A stretch of 64,000 nt of DNA, from NCBI GenBank assembly GCA_022843625.1, contig JALHNH010000010.1, positions 62,001 through 126,000 of the forward strand, in the 5' to 3' direction. Source of the DNA: Bryobacter sp. (GTDB taxonomy: Bacteria > Acidobacteriota > Terriglobia > Bryobacterales > Bryobacteraceae). The notes beneath the pieces were generated by a model. That model did not search any database. It was not told where the DNA came from and saw only the letters and a program-made list of their open reading frames with translations. This document shows positions 1 to 8,131 of the stretch, one piece after another (position 1 is the stretch's first letter; every line of letters starts with the position of its first letter). Both the position numbers and the translations under genes were made by a program.

Positions 1-25
1 TCCGCGCCAACACTAAGACCCGCCT

Positions 26-1414
26 CTAAGCCCAAAACCGCGCATAAGGAGGCGCCCCCGGCTGCCCCGCAGCCACCCGGTCCGCCTCCAGCGTATCCGC
101 ACAATCCACACCGTCCGGATACCGGTATCGCGCCACAAAATCATCCTCCATCTCCAGCCCCCACCCGGCCGCCCCCGGCAACTGATAATGCCCGTTCTTC
201 ACAACCAGCGGATTCTTGAAAACTCCAGCCTGCAAGAACTCCAGATACTCTAGCCACCGTCCCTCACTCCCAAACCACGCCTGATCAAAGATCGACATTG
301 CCCCCACCAACTGCCCCAATCCAATCCCCCCGCTATGCGGACAAACTGGAACCCCAAACTTCGCCGCCATCGCCACAATCGCAAACAGCTCATTCACCCC
401 ACCCACGCGAGCCCCATCAATCTGGCAATGCGTCAACCCGCCACCAGCCAGCAACTGCTTGAACGTAATCGCATCCGGCGCCTGCTCACCGCCAGCCACA
501 CCAATCCCCACCGGCTCCAGAGCCTTCCGCAACTCGATATACCCAACCACATCGTTATAGGCGATCGCCTCTTCAATAAACAACAACTTGTACTCAGCCA
601 ACTCCTTCATATAGCTGGCCGCATTCCGCCAATCCCCAAGATTCTGATTCGCGTCCGTCAACAACAACGCATCCGGCCCCGTAGACTCCCGAATCGCATC
701 CAACATCCGGCGATCCTCATCCAAAGCCCGCGCCCGGTCATACTGCTGCCCACGACCCACCTTGGCCTTAAACGCCCGCGTCCCCGCCTCATACAACCCG
801 CGACACAACGTGCGAACCTCATCCAAAGGCCGCCCACTCCAACCCGCAGTGCTATAAACCCGAACCCCGTCCCGCTCAAGCCGCGCCACATTCGCAACCT
901 TCGCAGCCTCTCTACTCCGCAACATCTCCAGCAACTCATCCTCGGTCAACACATCCCGCAGGTGATGAAAGTCCACACACTGTACAATCTTTTCGGGCGG
1001 CAAGCTCGACAGCAGCTTCCACATCGGCACACCCTCGCTCTTGGCCCAAAGATCCCAGAGAGCATTCACGATTCCACCCACAGCCATCCGGTAAACACCC
1101 AGCGCCAGCCACCGCAACTGATGATGCTCCGCCAGAGCCTGCGCAAACAATCCCGGCTCGGCGATAAACTCAGCCAGATCCCGCCCCACCACAAAGCGCC
1201 GCAACGCCTCGACAGCGGCCGCCTGAATCTGAGTCCCATCCCCAATAGTGAAAATGAGAGACCGCCCCTCCAGCCCGCTCTCGGTCCGCAGAATCGGAAT
1301 CACACAAGAATAATTCGGTGCCAGATGCCGAGGGTCACTCCCCGCCATCCCCAACCGAACCGTCGGATACCGCAAATCCAGAACTTCCAGCGAAACAATT
1401 TTGTGTGAACGCAT
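26..1414 (-). CDS. fucD: L-fuconate dehydratase (enolase superfamily)
   Basis: Enolase-superfamily enzyme of the L-fuconate dehydratase branch (human relative ENOSF1), which dehydrates L-fuconate to 2-keto-3-deoxy-L-fuconate in the non-phosphorylating fucose pathway of the cytoplasm. From the chosen start (462 aa) I see the KAK base motif at 216-218, metal ligands Asp254 (TDANQ), Glu281/282 (IEEA) and Glu310 (GGEQ), and His360 in CPHSGG. The frame is open 16 codons further upstream, but the ATG at 1412-1414 has GGAGAG about 8 bases ahead and fits the family N-terminus. It diverges from the metallohydrolase gene across 74 bp that must hold both promoters. A related acid-sugar substrate is possible; the family call is firm. 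Confidence 0.85.
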   Translation of the reverse strand: MRSHKIVSLEVLDLRYPTVRLGMAGSDPRHLAPNYSCVIPILRTESGLEGRSLIFTIGDGTQIQAAAVEALRRFVVGRDLAEFIAEPGLFAQALAEHHQLRWLALGVYRMAVGGIVNALWDLWAKSEGVPMWKLLSSLPPEKIVQCVDFHHLRDVLTEDELLEMLRSREAAKVANVARLERDGVRVYSTAGWSGRPLDEVRTLCRGLYEAGTRAFKAKVGRGQQYDRARALDEDRRMLDAIRESTGPDALLLTDANQNLGDWRNAASYMKELAEYKLLFIEEAIAYNDVVGYIELRKALEPVGIGVAGGEQAPDAITFKQLLAGGGLTHCQIDGARVGGVNELFAIVAMAAKFGVPVCPHSGGIGLGQLVGAMSIFDQAWFGSEGRWLEYLEFLQAGVFKNPLVVKNGHYQLPGAAGWGLEMEDDFVARYRYPDGVDCADTLEADRVAAGQPGAPPYARFWA

Positions 1415-1488
1415 CAAAATCTCTCCAACAGAAATATTCTCACGACTTGATCCACGCCACACTTTACGATCTACTCATTACAACCGAT

Positions 1489-3699
1489 ATGCGCAAACTG
1501 CTAATCCTCCTCGCCGCCCTCCCACTTCTGGCCCAGCAGGTCCCGCTCCAGCCGCTAGCCCAACAGGTCCGCCGTCTCGAAGACGCCTTCGCCTTCATCG
1601 GCCAACCCCTCCCACCCCAAACCCGTCAAAAGATCGACGAAGCCATCGCCACTTCTGACGACAAGCAGGCAGTCCAACTCCTCGAATCCGCTCTCGCCCC
1701 GCACGTCCTCGCAACCGTCGAGATCAACCCCGAAGCCCGAGTCAAAGTCGCCCGTGGCGACGCCGTCGCCGATCTCGCCCAGGGCGGCACCCGCGCCTTC
1801 CTCGTCAAGGTCATCAACCTCGCCCACGTCACTTCCCCACTGCGAGTGCAAAGCCCCAACGCCGCCGCCACAGTCGAAAGTTATCGGGTAAGACCCAGCG
1901 CCACACCCATCACAACTTCCGACATCCGCGACCGCTGGACCCAGCTCAACTTCTTCCGCAAGCCCCCCTTGCAAGAGCGCCTCTCCGGTCTCGAAATCGA
2001 ATACGTCATTCTCGAAATCTTCAGCCGCGACGCAGGCCAACGCGCCGCCGTCCTGGGCTTCGATGTCGGCCAGGGCACCCAGGACATCGGCTTCCGCAAC
2101 GACATCTCGATCCTCTTCAACGCAACTCCTACCCGCAACATCAAGCTCGCCATTAAAGACGAAAAAGGCAACCCCACTACTGCCTCCCTTACCATCCACG
2201 ACCGCCGAGACCGCCTTTACCCCAACCCCTCCAAGCGCACCGTCCCAGACTTCTTCTTCCAGCCCCAGGTCTATCGCGTCAACGGCGAATCCCTCTCCCT
2301 CCCCCACGGCTACTACACGCTTAAATCCAGCGGAGGCCCGGAATACATCCCCCAAACCACCGAGTTCAACGTAGACGGCAAAGCCCCCGCCTCCCTCGCC
2401 ATCCAGCTCAAGCGCTGGATCGATCCCTCCCAATACGGCTGGTATTCCGGCGACCCGCACATCCACGCCGCCGGCTGCTCCCACTATCAAAAACCAACCG
2501 AAGGCGTAAACCCCGAAGACATGATCCGCCAAATCGCCGGCGAAAAACTCAACCTCGCCTCGGTCCTCACCTGGGGTCCCGGCTACTACCACCAGAAGAA
2601 ATTCTTCACGGGGCAAGACGACAAGCTCTCCAGCGACAACCAGCTCATGCACTATGATCTTGAGATCTCCGGCTTCCCCTCCAGCGACAGCGGCCACCTC
2701 GCTCTCCTGGGCCTGAGTGATCAGTATTACCCCGGCACCAACCGCCTCGAAGACTGGCCCACCTGGAACGTCCCCATCCTCCAGTGGGCAAAAAAACAAG
2801 GCGCCATCACCGGCTACACCCATTCCGGCTGGGGCCTCCAGGTCTCAGACACTGCCGTGCCCAGCTTCCAGATCCCCGGCTTCGACGGCATCGGTGCCAA
2901 CGAATTCATCGTCGACGTTACCAAACCCAACACCATCGACTTCATCGCTGGCGGCGACACGCCCTACGTCTGGGAACTCAGCATCTGGTATCACACCCTC
3001 AACCTCGGCTACCGCACCCGCATCGCCGGCGAAACCGACTTCCCCTGCATCACCGACGACCGCGTCGGTCAGGGCCGCACCTACGTAAAACTAGACGCGC
3101 CCCTCACCTACCGCAAATGGATCGACGGCCTCAAAGAAGGCCGCAGTTACCTCTCCGACGGCCGCGCCCACCTCATGGATTTCAAGATCAATAACCAGAC
3201 CAGCGACATCCAGCTCAACCAGACATCGAAGGTCAACGTCACCCTGAAAGCCGCCGCTCTCCTCGACAAGGTCCCCAACACAGTCCTGCAAAAACTCCCC
3301 TACGACCAGAAGCCCTACTGGACCATCGAGCGTGCCCGCATCGGCGACACAAACGAAGTCCCGGTAGAGTTGATCGTCAATGGCAAATCGGTAGCCACAA
3401 AAAACATCCCCGCCGACGGACAACTCCACGACGTGCAATTTGAAGCCACCATCGACCGCAGCGCCTGGGTAGCCGTGCGAATCCTCCCCGCCGCCCACAC
3501 CAACCCCATCTGGGTCAATCTCAACAACAAGCCGATCCTCTCGAAAGAAAGCGCAGAGTGGTGCCTAAGGGCAGTCCAGCAATGCTGGTCCCAGAAGGCC
3601 CGCTTCATCCGGGCCTCAGAGAAAGAAGCCGCCCGCGCCGCCTACGACCAGGCCGAGCAAGTCTACCGCCAGCACATCCAGGCCGCCGCCCAGCAGTAA
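1489..3699 (+). CDS. CehA/McbA-type secreted metallohydrolase
   Basis: 736-residue exported protein. It starts with a short positive end and a hydrophobic segment (MRKLLILLAALPLLAQ), a typical signal peptide, which is why the ATG at 1489 is preferred over the upstream open frame. The N-terminal ~300 residues look like beta-sandwich accessory domains. Near residue 325 comes the metal-site motif GDPHIHAAG followed by an alpha/beta region with further His and Asp (CSHYQ, THSGWG, GETDFP), as in the PHP-superfamily CehA/McbA proteins. Named members hydrolyse carbaryl-type carbamates, but most relatives in acidobacteria and planctomycetes have no known substrate. No neighbour fixes a role. Confidence 0.75.
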   Translation: MRKLLILLAALPLLAQQVPLQPLAQQVRRLEDAFAFIGQPLPPQTRQKIDEAIATSDDKQAVQLLESALAPHVLATVEINPEARVKVARGDAVADLAQGGTRAFLVKVINLAHVTSPLRVQSPNAAATVESYRVRPSATPITTSDIRDRWTQLNFFRKPPLQERLSGLEIEYVILEIFSRDAGQRAAVLGFDVGQGTQDIGFRNDISILFNATPTRNIKLAIKDEKGNPTTASLTIHDRRDRLYPNPSKRTVPDFFFQPQVYRVNGESLSLPHGYYTLKSSGGPEYIPQTTEFNVDGKAPASLAIQLKRWIDPSQYGWYSGDPHIHAAGCSHYQKPTEGVNPEDMIRQIAGEKLNLASVLTWGPGYYHQKKFFTGQDDKLSSDNQLMHYDLEISGFPSSDSGHLALLGLSDQYYPGTNRLEDWPTWNVPILQWAKKQGAITGYTHSGWGLQVSDTAVPSFQIPGFDGIGANEFIVDVTKPNTIDFIAGGDTPYVWELSIWYHTLNLGYRTRIAGETDFPCITDDRVGQGRTYVKLDAPLTYRKWIDGLKEGRSYLSDGRAHLMDFKINNQTSDIQLNQTSKVNVTLKAAALLDKVPNTVLQKLPYDQKPYWTIERARIGDTNEVPVELIVNGKSVATKNIPADGQLHDVQFEATIDRSAWVAVRILPAAHTNPIWVNLNNKPILSKESAEWCLRAVQQCWSQKARFIRASEKEAARAAYDQAEQVYRQHIQAAAQQ

Positions 3700-3743
3700 A
3701 CAGACTGCTAAGTTGGGAATGCACATCAAGATGGAGTTCAATA

Positions 3744-3968
3744 ATGGATCGTAAGTTGTTTGGTCAGCTGCTCTCCAGCGTTCGCGAGGGCGGCGAAATC
3801 CTGCGAGGCTAAAAGCCTCCCGCTAGAAAACTCGCCGTCGGGCTCGTGCCTGCCAAGCCTGGAAAGAAAAAACTCAGACTCGGCGCAATGAAAGGCAAGA
3901 TGGAGATCGTCGGCGACATTGTCGGTCCTATCGGAGCTTTCGATCCATGGGAGATTAGCGACAAATGA
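3744..3968 (+). pseudogene. Decayed antitoxin remnant with in-frame TAA
   Basis: A 75-codon frame broken once by TAA at 3810-3812. The first 22 codons (MDRKLFGQLLSSVREGGE, then ILRG) resemble the start of small helix-turn-helix antitoxins, where the next codon is often Glu; a GAA to TAA change would explain the stop. The frame then continues to a TGA at 3966-3968 with a basic stretch and KGKMEIVGDI, which resembles the tail of Phd-type antitoxins. So it may be a fusion of two antitoxin fragments or one unusual antitoxin. GGAG lies about 8 bases before the ATG. No toxin frame is adjacent. Family assignment is by eye only. Confidence 0.45.
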
Positions 3969-3992
3969 AGCACGACACAAAGTGGCTGAAGA

Positions 3993-4394
3993 CTATCCCA
4001 GCGCGCTAAACCCAATCGCCGCCAAATCCGGCACCGCCGCCAGCACCTGCCGCTGCGCAACCAACCCACCGCTCCCCTGCTGAGACCAATGCCCCGGATG
4101 CGCCCCCGCCGCAACCACCCGGTCCTCTTCAAAATCGAGAAACAAAATCTCGTCCCCAACCTCAAGCTTCACGCTCTGAGCCACCCCACGATTCTGCACC
4201 CAGATCACGTGCGATCCCTCAACCACCTGCAGCAGCGTCGGCGCAGCCGGATGATGCCAGTTCGCCGGCTTCTCACTAGCCGCCTTCTTCACATCATCAA
4301 TCCGCTGAGCCCCAACCAAAACCTCAGCACTCAAAGTCGCAGTGCCAATCACCGCACCACCAGTCTCCACATCATGAATCACGCAATATTGCAT
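3993..4394 (-). CDS. Hypothetical protein, 133 aa
   Basis: Not recognised. The ATG is preceded by GGAGG at good spacing, and codon use matches the surrounding genes, so I take it as real. The protein has no signal peptide or membrane segment. It contains a central region rich in Val, Glu and aromatic residues (GSHVIWVQNRGV, then GDEILFLDFEEDRV) that looks like a small beta-rich fold, and a Gly/Ala-rich tail. It stands alone between the antitoxin remnant and the rhamnonate-dehydratase-like gene, and diverges from the latter over about 85 bp. Confidence 0.6.
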   Translation of the reverse strand: MQYCVIHDVETGGAVIGTATLSAEVLVGAQRIDDVKKAASEKPANWHHPAAPTLLQVVEGSHVIWVQNRGVAQSVKLEVGDEILFLDFEEDRVVAAGAHPGHWSQQGSGGLVAQRQVLAAVPDLAAIGFSALG

Positions 4395-4479
4395 TAGTCC
4401 ACCTCCAGAACGTCCAGCATACCAACAGCCGGGTATAAGCTATTCCTTTAGCATCAGGACGCAAAGGAACACACCATCT

Positions 4480-5730
4480 ATGAATCGCAGATCCTTCTTA
4501 CATACCGCTGCCGCAGCCGCTGCACTCCCCGCCATAGCCACCCCGCAGGCACTCCCCGATCTCGGCACCAGCAAGATGAAGATCACCAGCGTCAAGATCG
4601 TGAAGTCCCGGCCCCGCATCCCTGTCACCCCATTCAAGCCATTGCCCGGCGCCTGGAGCACACAGCAGGTAGAGGTCGCCAACCCGATGTCCATCTACCC
4701 CGAGTACAAGGCCACACGCTCGCTCTTCAATCCGGATCCCGGCAAGCTAGAAGACTTCACAGTCGAGGTCACCACCGACAAGGGCATCAAGGGCTACGGC
4801 AACGGCGGGCGAGGTGGCAACCACATCGTCGAAGAGCACCTCGTAAAGCTCCTCCTCGGTAAAGATCCTTTCGACATCGAAATGCTCTGGGACATCATGT
4901 GGCGCTCCACTATGAGCTACGGCCGCATGGGCGTCACCATGAACGCCATCAGCGGTGTCGACGTCGCCCTCTGGGACATCATAGGCAAAGCCCTCAACAC
5001 CCCTGTCTACAAACTCCTCGGCGGCCAGACCAAAGATCGCATCCCCACCTACTGCACCGGCAACGACATCGAACAACACGTCGAATTTGGCTTCAAGCGC
5101 CTAAAGCTAGCCATCCCACACGGCCCCGCCGATGGCCGCGATGGCATGCGTAAGAACCTCGATCTCGTCAAGCGCGCCCGCCAGGCCCTCGGCCCCGACG
5201 GCGACATCATGCTCGATTGCTGGATGGCCTGGACCGAACGCTACACCATCGAAATGGCCGAGATGATGGAACCCTATCGCATCTACTGGATGGAAGAAGT
5301 CCTCCAGCCCCACGACTACGCCGGCTTCGGCCGCCTCCGCAAGGCCATCAAGTCCACCCGCATCGTCACTGGCGAACATGAGTACGGCCGCTACGGCTTC
5401 CGCCTCCTGCTCGAAAATCAATCGGCCGAGATCTGGCAGCCCGACGCCCAGTGGTGCGGCGGCCTCACCGAACTCCGCAAGATTGCCGCCCTCGCCGCCG
5501 CCTACGATATCCCCGTCATCCCTCACGGTGGCGGATTAACACCCGAATCTGTCGCCTTCTCCATGTCCACAGTCAACGCCCCGTGGTGCGAAATGTTCAT
5601 GCCACCCCCAGGCGGGCCGCGCGACTATTACAAAAAGTTCGAAGACGACTACCGCCTCACTCGCGGCCCCGAAGGCATCTACATGCAGCCACACGACAAG
5701 CCCGGCTTCGGCTGGGCCCCTGCGGCCTAA
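4480..5730 (+). CDS. L-rhamnonate dehydratase-like enzyme with Tat signal
   Basis: 416 aa, enolase superfamily. The core follows L-rhamnonate dehydratase closely: LDCWM near 245 (first metal Asp), EEV near 272, GEHE near 297, QPDAQWCGGLT, then IPHGG near 349 and the C-terminal DKPGFGW. Rhamnonate dehydratase yields 2-keto-3-deoxy-L-rhamnonate. What is odd is the N-terminus: MNRRSFLHTAAAAAALPA has the twin-arginine motif RRSFL, an Ala-rich core and a likely cleavage site, so the enzyme is predicted to be exported folded. AAAGGAA lies about 12 bases before the ATG. It ends 2 bp from the convergent serine hydrolase. Substrate could be another six-carbon acid sugar. Confidence 0.75.
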   Translation: MNRRSFLHTAAAAAALPAIATPQALPDLGTSKMKITSVKIVKSRPRIPVTPFKPLPGAWSTQQVEVANPMSIYPEYKATRSLFNPDPGKLEDFTVEVTTDKGIKGYGNGGRGGNHIVEEHLVKLLLGKDPFDIEMLWDIMWRSTMSYGRMGVTMNAISGVDVALWDIIGKALNTPVYKLLGGQTKDRIPTYCTGNDIEQHVEFGFKRLKLAIPHGPADGRDGMRKNLDLVKRARQALGPDGDIMLDCWMAWTERYTIEMAEMMEPYRIYWMEEVLQPHDYAGFGRLRKAIKSTRIVTGEHEYGRYGFRLLLENQSAEIWQPDAQWCGGLTELRKIAALAAAYDIPVIPHGGGLTPESVAFSMSTVNAPWCEMFMPPPGGPRDYYKKFEDDYRLTRGPEGIYMQPHDKPGFGWAPAA

Positions 5731-5732
5731 AG

Positions 5733-6947
5733 CTACCGCAGCGCCTCAATCACCATCTGCAAGGTCTTCCCCGTGGAATCCCCCACCGGCGTAGCCTTCC
5801 ATCCATCCCGCGACCCATCGTACTTATAGCGCACCGGCAACCGCGTCAGCGCAGGATCATACTGCCCTTCATTGCCGCCCATCTTGTAAATCACCATATC
5901 GAGCGAAGGCACCACATAGATTGCATACCCACCAGCCCCGCCCTTCCAATAAGCATCCTTCGGTACCCCGCTCAAATGCCCGTCCTCATTGAAATTGAAG
6001 TTAAACGAATGCGTAAAGTGCGGGTTATAACTCACACTCCGCCCGCACATCCGCGCAAACTCGGCCGGCAGAATCTGCTTCTTCCCCCACCGTCCCTCCT
6101 TCAGCATCAGATACCCAAACCGCAGCATATCCGTCGACCTCACTGCAATACTCCCGCCACCCGGCGTATGAAACATCCGCCCATCCCCATCAATGCCACT
6201 CTTCAACTTCGGCCGGTACATCGCATAACCCCAGGTCCCAAATCCAAGCGGCGTAGTCAGCCGCTTCCGCATGTAATCCTCCATCTCCATCCCCATCGTC
6301 CGCCTCACCACAATCGCCGCAATATGGCTCGATGCCGTCGAATACGAATAACAATCCCCCGGCGCACACCACAGCGGCTGCTTCAGCGCAAACTCATCCG
6401 TCGTTGACCACGGCCCGTTATCAATCGTCGGCTCCTTCCACTCCTGCTTCTCCCCCTTTACATAAACAGGATTCATCCCCTTTAAGCCCGCCGACATCGA
6501 CAACACCTGCCCCAACGTGATCGAGGCCTTCCGCGCGTCATCCAAAGGGAAAATCTCCGCAGGCATAAACTTCGGAGTATAAACCTTCTCATCCAGACCA
6601 GCCGCAAACAGCTCCGGCTTATCCTGCATCATCATCCCCACTGCAACGCTTGTAAAAGCCTTCCCACAGGAAGCCAGCTCCGGCAACGCCTCCCGGTTCC
6701 CCCGTCCAAAGTACTTCTCATACACCAGGCGACCATGTCGCACGACAAGCAGTCCGCCATGCTGGCTGGTCTTCTCGACATAAGCAAAAGCCTCATCCAG
6801 CTTCGCCACATCAAGCCCGGTCTCCTTACGAATCTTGGCCGCATCCCGCAGCGTCCGCCACCCGCCCTGCGCATCCGGCTTCGGGAAATAATCCTCCCCA
6901 ACACACACGAGGCAACAAAGAAGAACGGCAAACAAGAGGCGCATCAT
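5733..6947 (-). CDS. Exported serine hydrolase, beta-lactamase class C fold
   Basis: 404 aa with a signal peptide (MMRLLFAVLLCCLVCVGE). Motif 1 of the beta-lactamase/D-Ala-D-Ala carboxypeptidase/esterase fold is SCGK at 93-96 (nucleophile Ser93, base Lys96). Motif 2 is probably the Tyr-Ser-Tyr at 200-202 in place of Tyr-x-Asn. The C-terminal part has GGAGGYAIYV, the usual position of the third motif. Such proteins are periplasmic esterases or peptidases rather than resistance enzymes in most environmental genomes. Two ATGs at the start are both possible (6947 or 6944). Convergent with the preceding gene; no operon partner. Confidence 0.75.
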   Translation of the reverse strand: MMRLLFAVLLCCLVCVGEDYFPKPDAQGGWRTLRDAAKIRKETGLDVAKLDEAFAYVEKTSQHGGLLVVRHGRLVYEKYFGRGNREALPELASCGKAFTSVAVGMMMQDKPELFAAGLDEKVYTPKFMPAEIFPLDDARKASITLGQVLSMSAGLKGMNPVYVKGEKQEWKEPTIDNGPWSTTDEFALKQPLWCAPGDCYSYSTASSHIAAIVVRRTMGMEMEDYMRKRLTTPLGFGTWGYAMYRPKLKSGIDGDGRMFHTPGGGSIAVRSTDMLRFGYLMLKEGRWGKKQILPAEFARMCGRSVSYNPHFTHSFNFNFNEDGHLSGVPKDAYWKGGAGGYAIYVVPSLDMVIYKMGGNEGQYDPALTRLPVRYKYDGSRDGWKATPVGDSTGKTLQMVIEALR

Positions 6948-7025
6948 AGCGCCCTACATCATACACGAATCGGCAAAGCTTTCCTGCTTAGACTCTCAAA
7001 CGAATCTCCCAAATCGACGACGCGC

Positions 7026-7256
7026 TCACCTGCCCAGCAGCACATCAAGCTCGTCATCACTCATAGGCCCATCCCAACCCTGAGCGTATTCGATGGCTCC
7101 GGCAGCCGAGCCCAAAACACGCTTCGGCGCCGCAGCGGCGCGAACCAATTTCACCATCGGCTTCCCCGCCTTGGCGATGATAACTTCCTCCCCCGCCACG
7201 GCACGCTCAACAAGCTGGGAGAGCTTAGTTTTGGCCTCGTTAAGATTCACTACCAT
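7026..7256 (-). CDS. Phd/YefM-type antitoxin, no toxin beside it
   Basis: 76 aa. The first ~45 residues are a standard Phd/YefM DNA-binding and dimerisation domain (NLNEAKTKLSQLVERA, then GEEVIIAKAGKPMVKL). The C-terminal tail (AIEYAQGWDGPMSDDELDVLL) is the toxin-wrapping segment usually paired with a PIN toxin. The toxin would be expected just downstream, but only 78 bp separate the stop from the serine hydrolase gene and no frame is there. It may act in trans, be a relic, or repress only its own promoter. The ATG lacks a clear Shine-Dalgarno. Confidence 0.75.
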   Translation of the reverse strand: MVVNLNEAKTKLSQLVERAVAGEEVIIAKAGKPMVKLVRAAAAPKRVLGSAAGAIEYAQGWDGPMSDDELDVLLGR

Positions 7257-7292
7257 AACAGTGGACCATCACACCAGACCAACCGGATCTAG

Positions 7293-7760
7293 TCAAGCCA
7301 GCTCCAGATCCCGCAGCAACAACCGCAACTCCACCAGATGCGGCCGGTTCAGCCGCAAAGCATCAATCGTGTACCGCGCCGCCAGCGTCTTCCCCCGCCA
7401 CTTCCCATTCTTCTGCGCAACAAAATGCTCAGCAAAAGACGACGAACAAAGATCCACAAACTCGATCCCCTTCTCCCGCGCTTCCCTCCCCGGCCACACA
7501 TCCCGCTTCATCTGGTTACACACGTGGCAGGCCCAATAGAGGTTGTAATAACTCATCGTCAGCTGAGGAAACACAGCCTTCGGTCGAAAGTGATCCAGCT
7601 CAAAATTCTCAGGCCCCGCAGCCCACACCTCAGACAAAAGACAATAAGCGCAAGTCTGGCGAAAGTCCTCGCGCACCGGCTCCCGGAAAACTCGATAGTC
7701 CTGCTTCCGGCTCTTGGGCGCGCTCAACCGCCGGACAAAATGTGGCCCCGCCGCATCCAT
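7293..7760 (-). CDS. HNH endonuclease
   Basis: 155 aa. A zinc-bound HNH fold is plain: CAYC near 36-39, ELDHFRPKA (the DH of the catalytic His), then YYNLYWACHVCNQMKRD with the Asn and second Cys pair. The rest is helical. HNH proteins of this compact type are found in restriction systems, retrons and toxin-like operons, or alone. The start ATG is 5 bp after the stop of the upstream 114-aa gene, so the two are co-transcribed and probably translationally coupled; the upstream gene ends inside the ribosome-binding region. No methylase or ATPase is adjacent. Confidence 0.8.
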   Translation of the reverse strand: MDAAGPHFVRRLSAPKSRKQDYRVFREPVREDFRQTCAYCLLSEVWAAGPENFELDHFRPKAVFPQLTMSYYNLYWACHVCNQMKRDVWPGREAREKGIEFVDLCSSSFAEHFVAQKNGKWRGKTLAARYTIDALRLNRPHLVELRLLLRDLELA

Positions 7761-7765
7761 TCCGC

Positions 7766-8110
7766 TTACGCGCTACGCCGCTTCGCATTGGTCGTCTTGT
7801 GCGACTTCACCCGTTGCAGAATCGGGCGATAAAACTCTTCATCCGTCGCATGAAACCCCGCCTCAAGCCGCTCCAACTCCGACCTCTCAGCCGCACTCAA
7901 CCCGCAAGTATATTTCGCCTCAACCAATGCCTGAAACCGCCGTGCCGACGGGTCCGCCTCCGCACGCAAACTCGCAAAGATCGCCTCAGCAACCGCATCC
8001 TGTCTCTTGGCAGGCAGCGCCATCACTTCGGCCAACGCCAGGTCAATCGGCTTCGCCGTCTTCCGGCCTGGCCCCGCCCCGGTCCCCTCGCTCAGAATCG
8101 TTTTCGACAT
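7766..8110 (-). CDS. Small helical protein paired with the HNH nuclease
   Basis: 114 aa, not recognised. Basic and Gly-rich N-terminal 20 residues, then predicted helices (LALAEVMALPAKRQDAVAEA, RFQALVEAKYTCG, AAERSELERLEAGF) and a basic tail. The opening resembles small addiction-module-like proteins with a helix of the form ALPAKRQD, but I cannot assign a family. First gene of a two-gene operon with the HNH nuclease. Possible jobs are an immunity or antitoxin partner, or a DNA-binding subunit; both are inference from the arrangement. Separated by 21 bp from the DUF1552 gene start region upstream on the same strand's other side. Confidence 0.6.
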   Translation of the reverse strand: MSKTILSEGTGAGPGRKTAKPIDLALAEVMALPAKRQDAVAEAIFASLRAEADPSARRFQALVEAKYTCGLSAAERSELERLEAGFHATDEEFYRPILQRVKSHKTTNAKRRSA

Positions 8111-8131
8111 GACAACTTCAGATTAACTCCC

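Noticed and set aside
1555..2823. A 422-codon open frame antisense to the metallohydrolase gene
   Set aside because: Its product is a Gly/Val/Asp-rich string without motifs; it mirrors the third-base bias of the real gene, which has a signal peptide and metal site.
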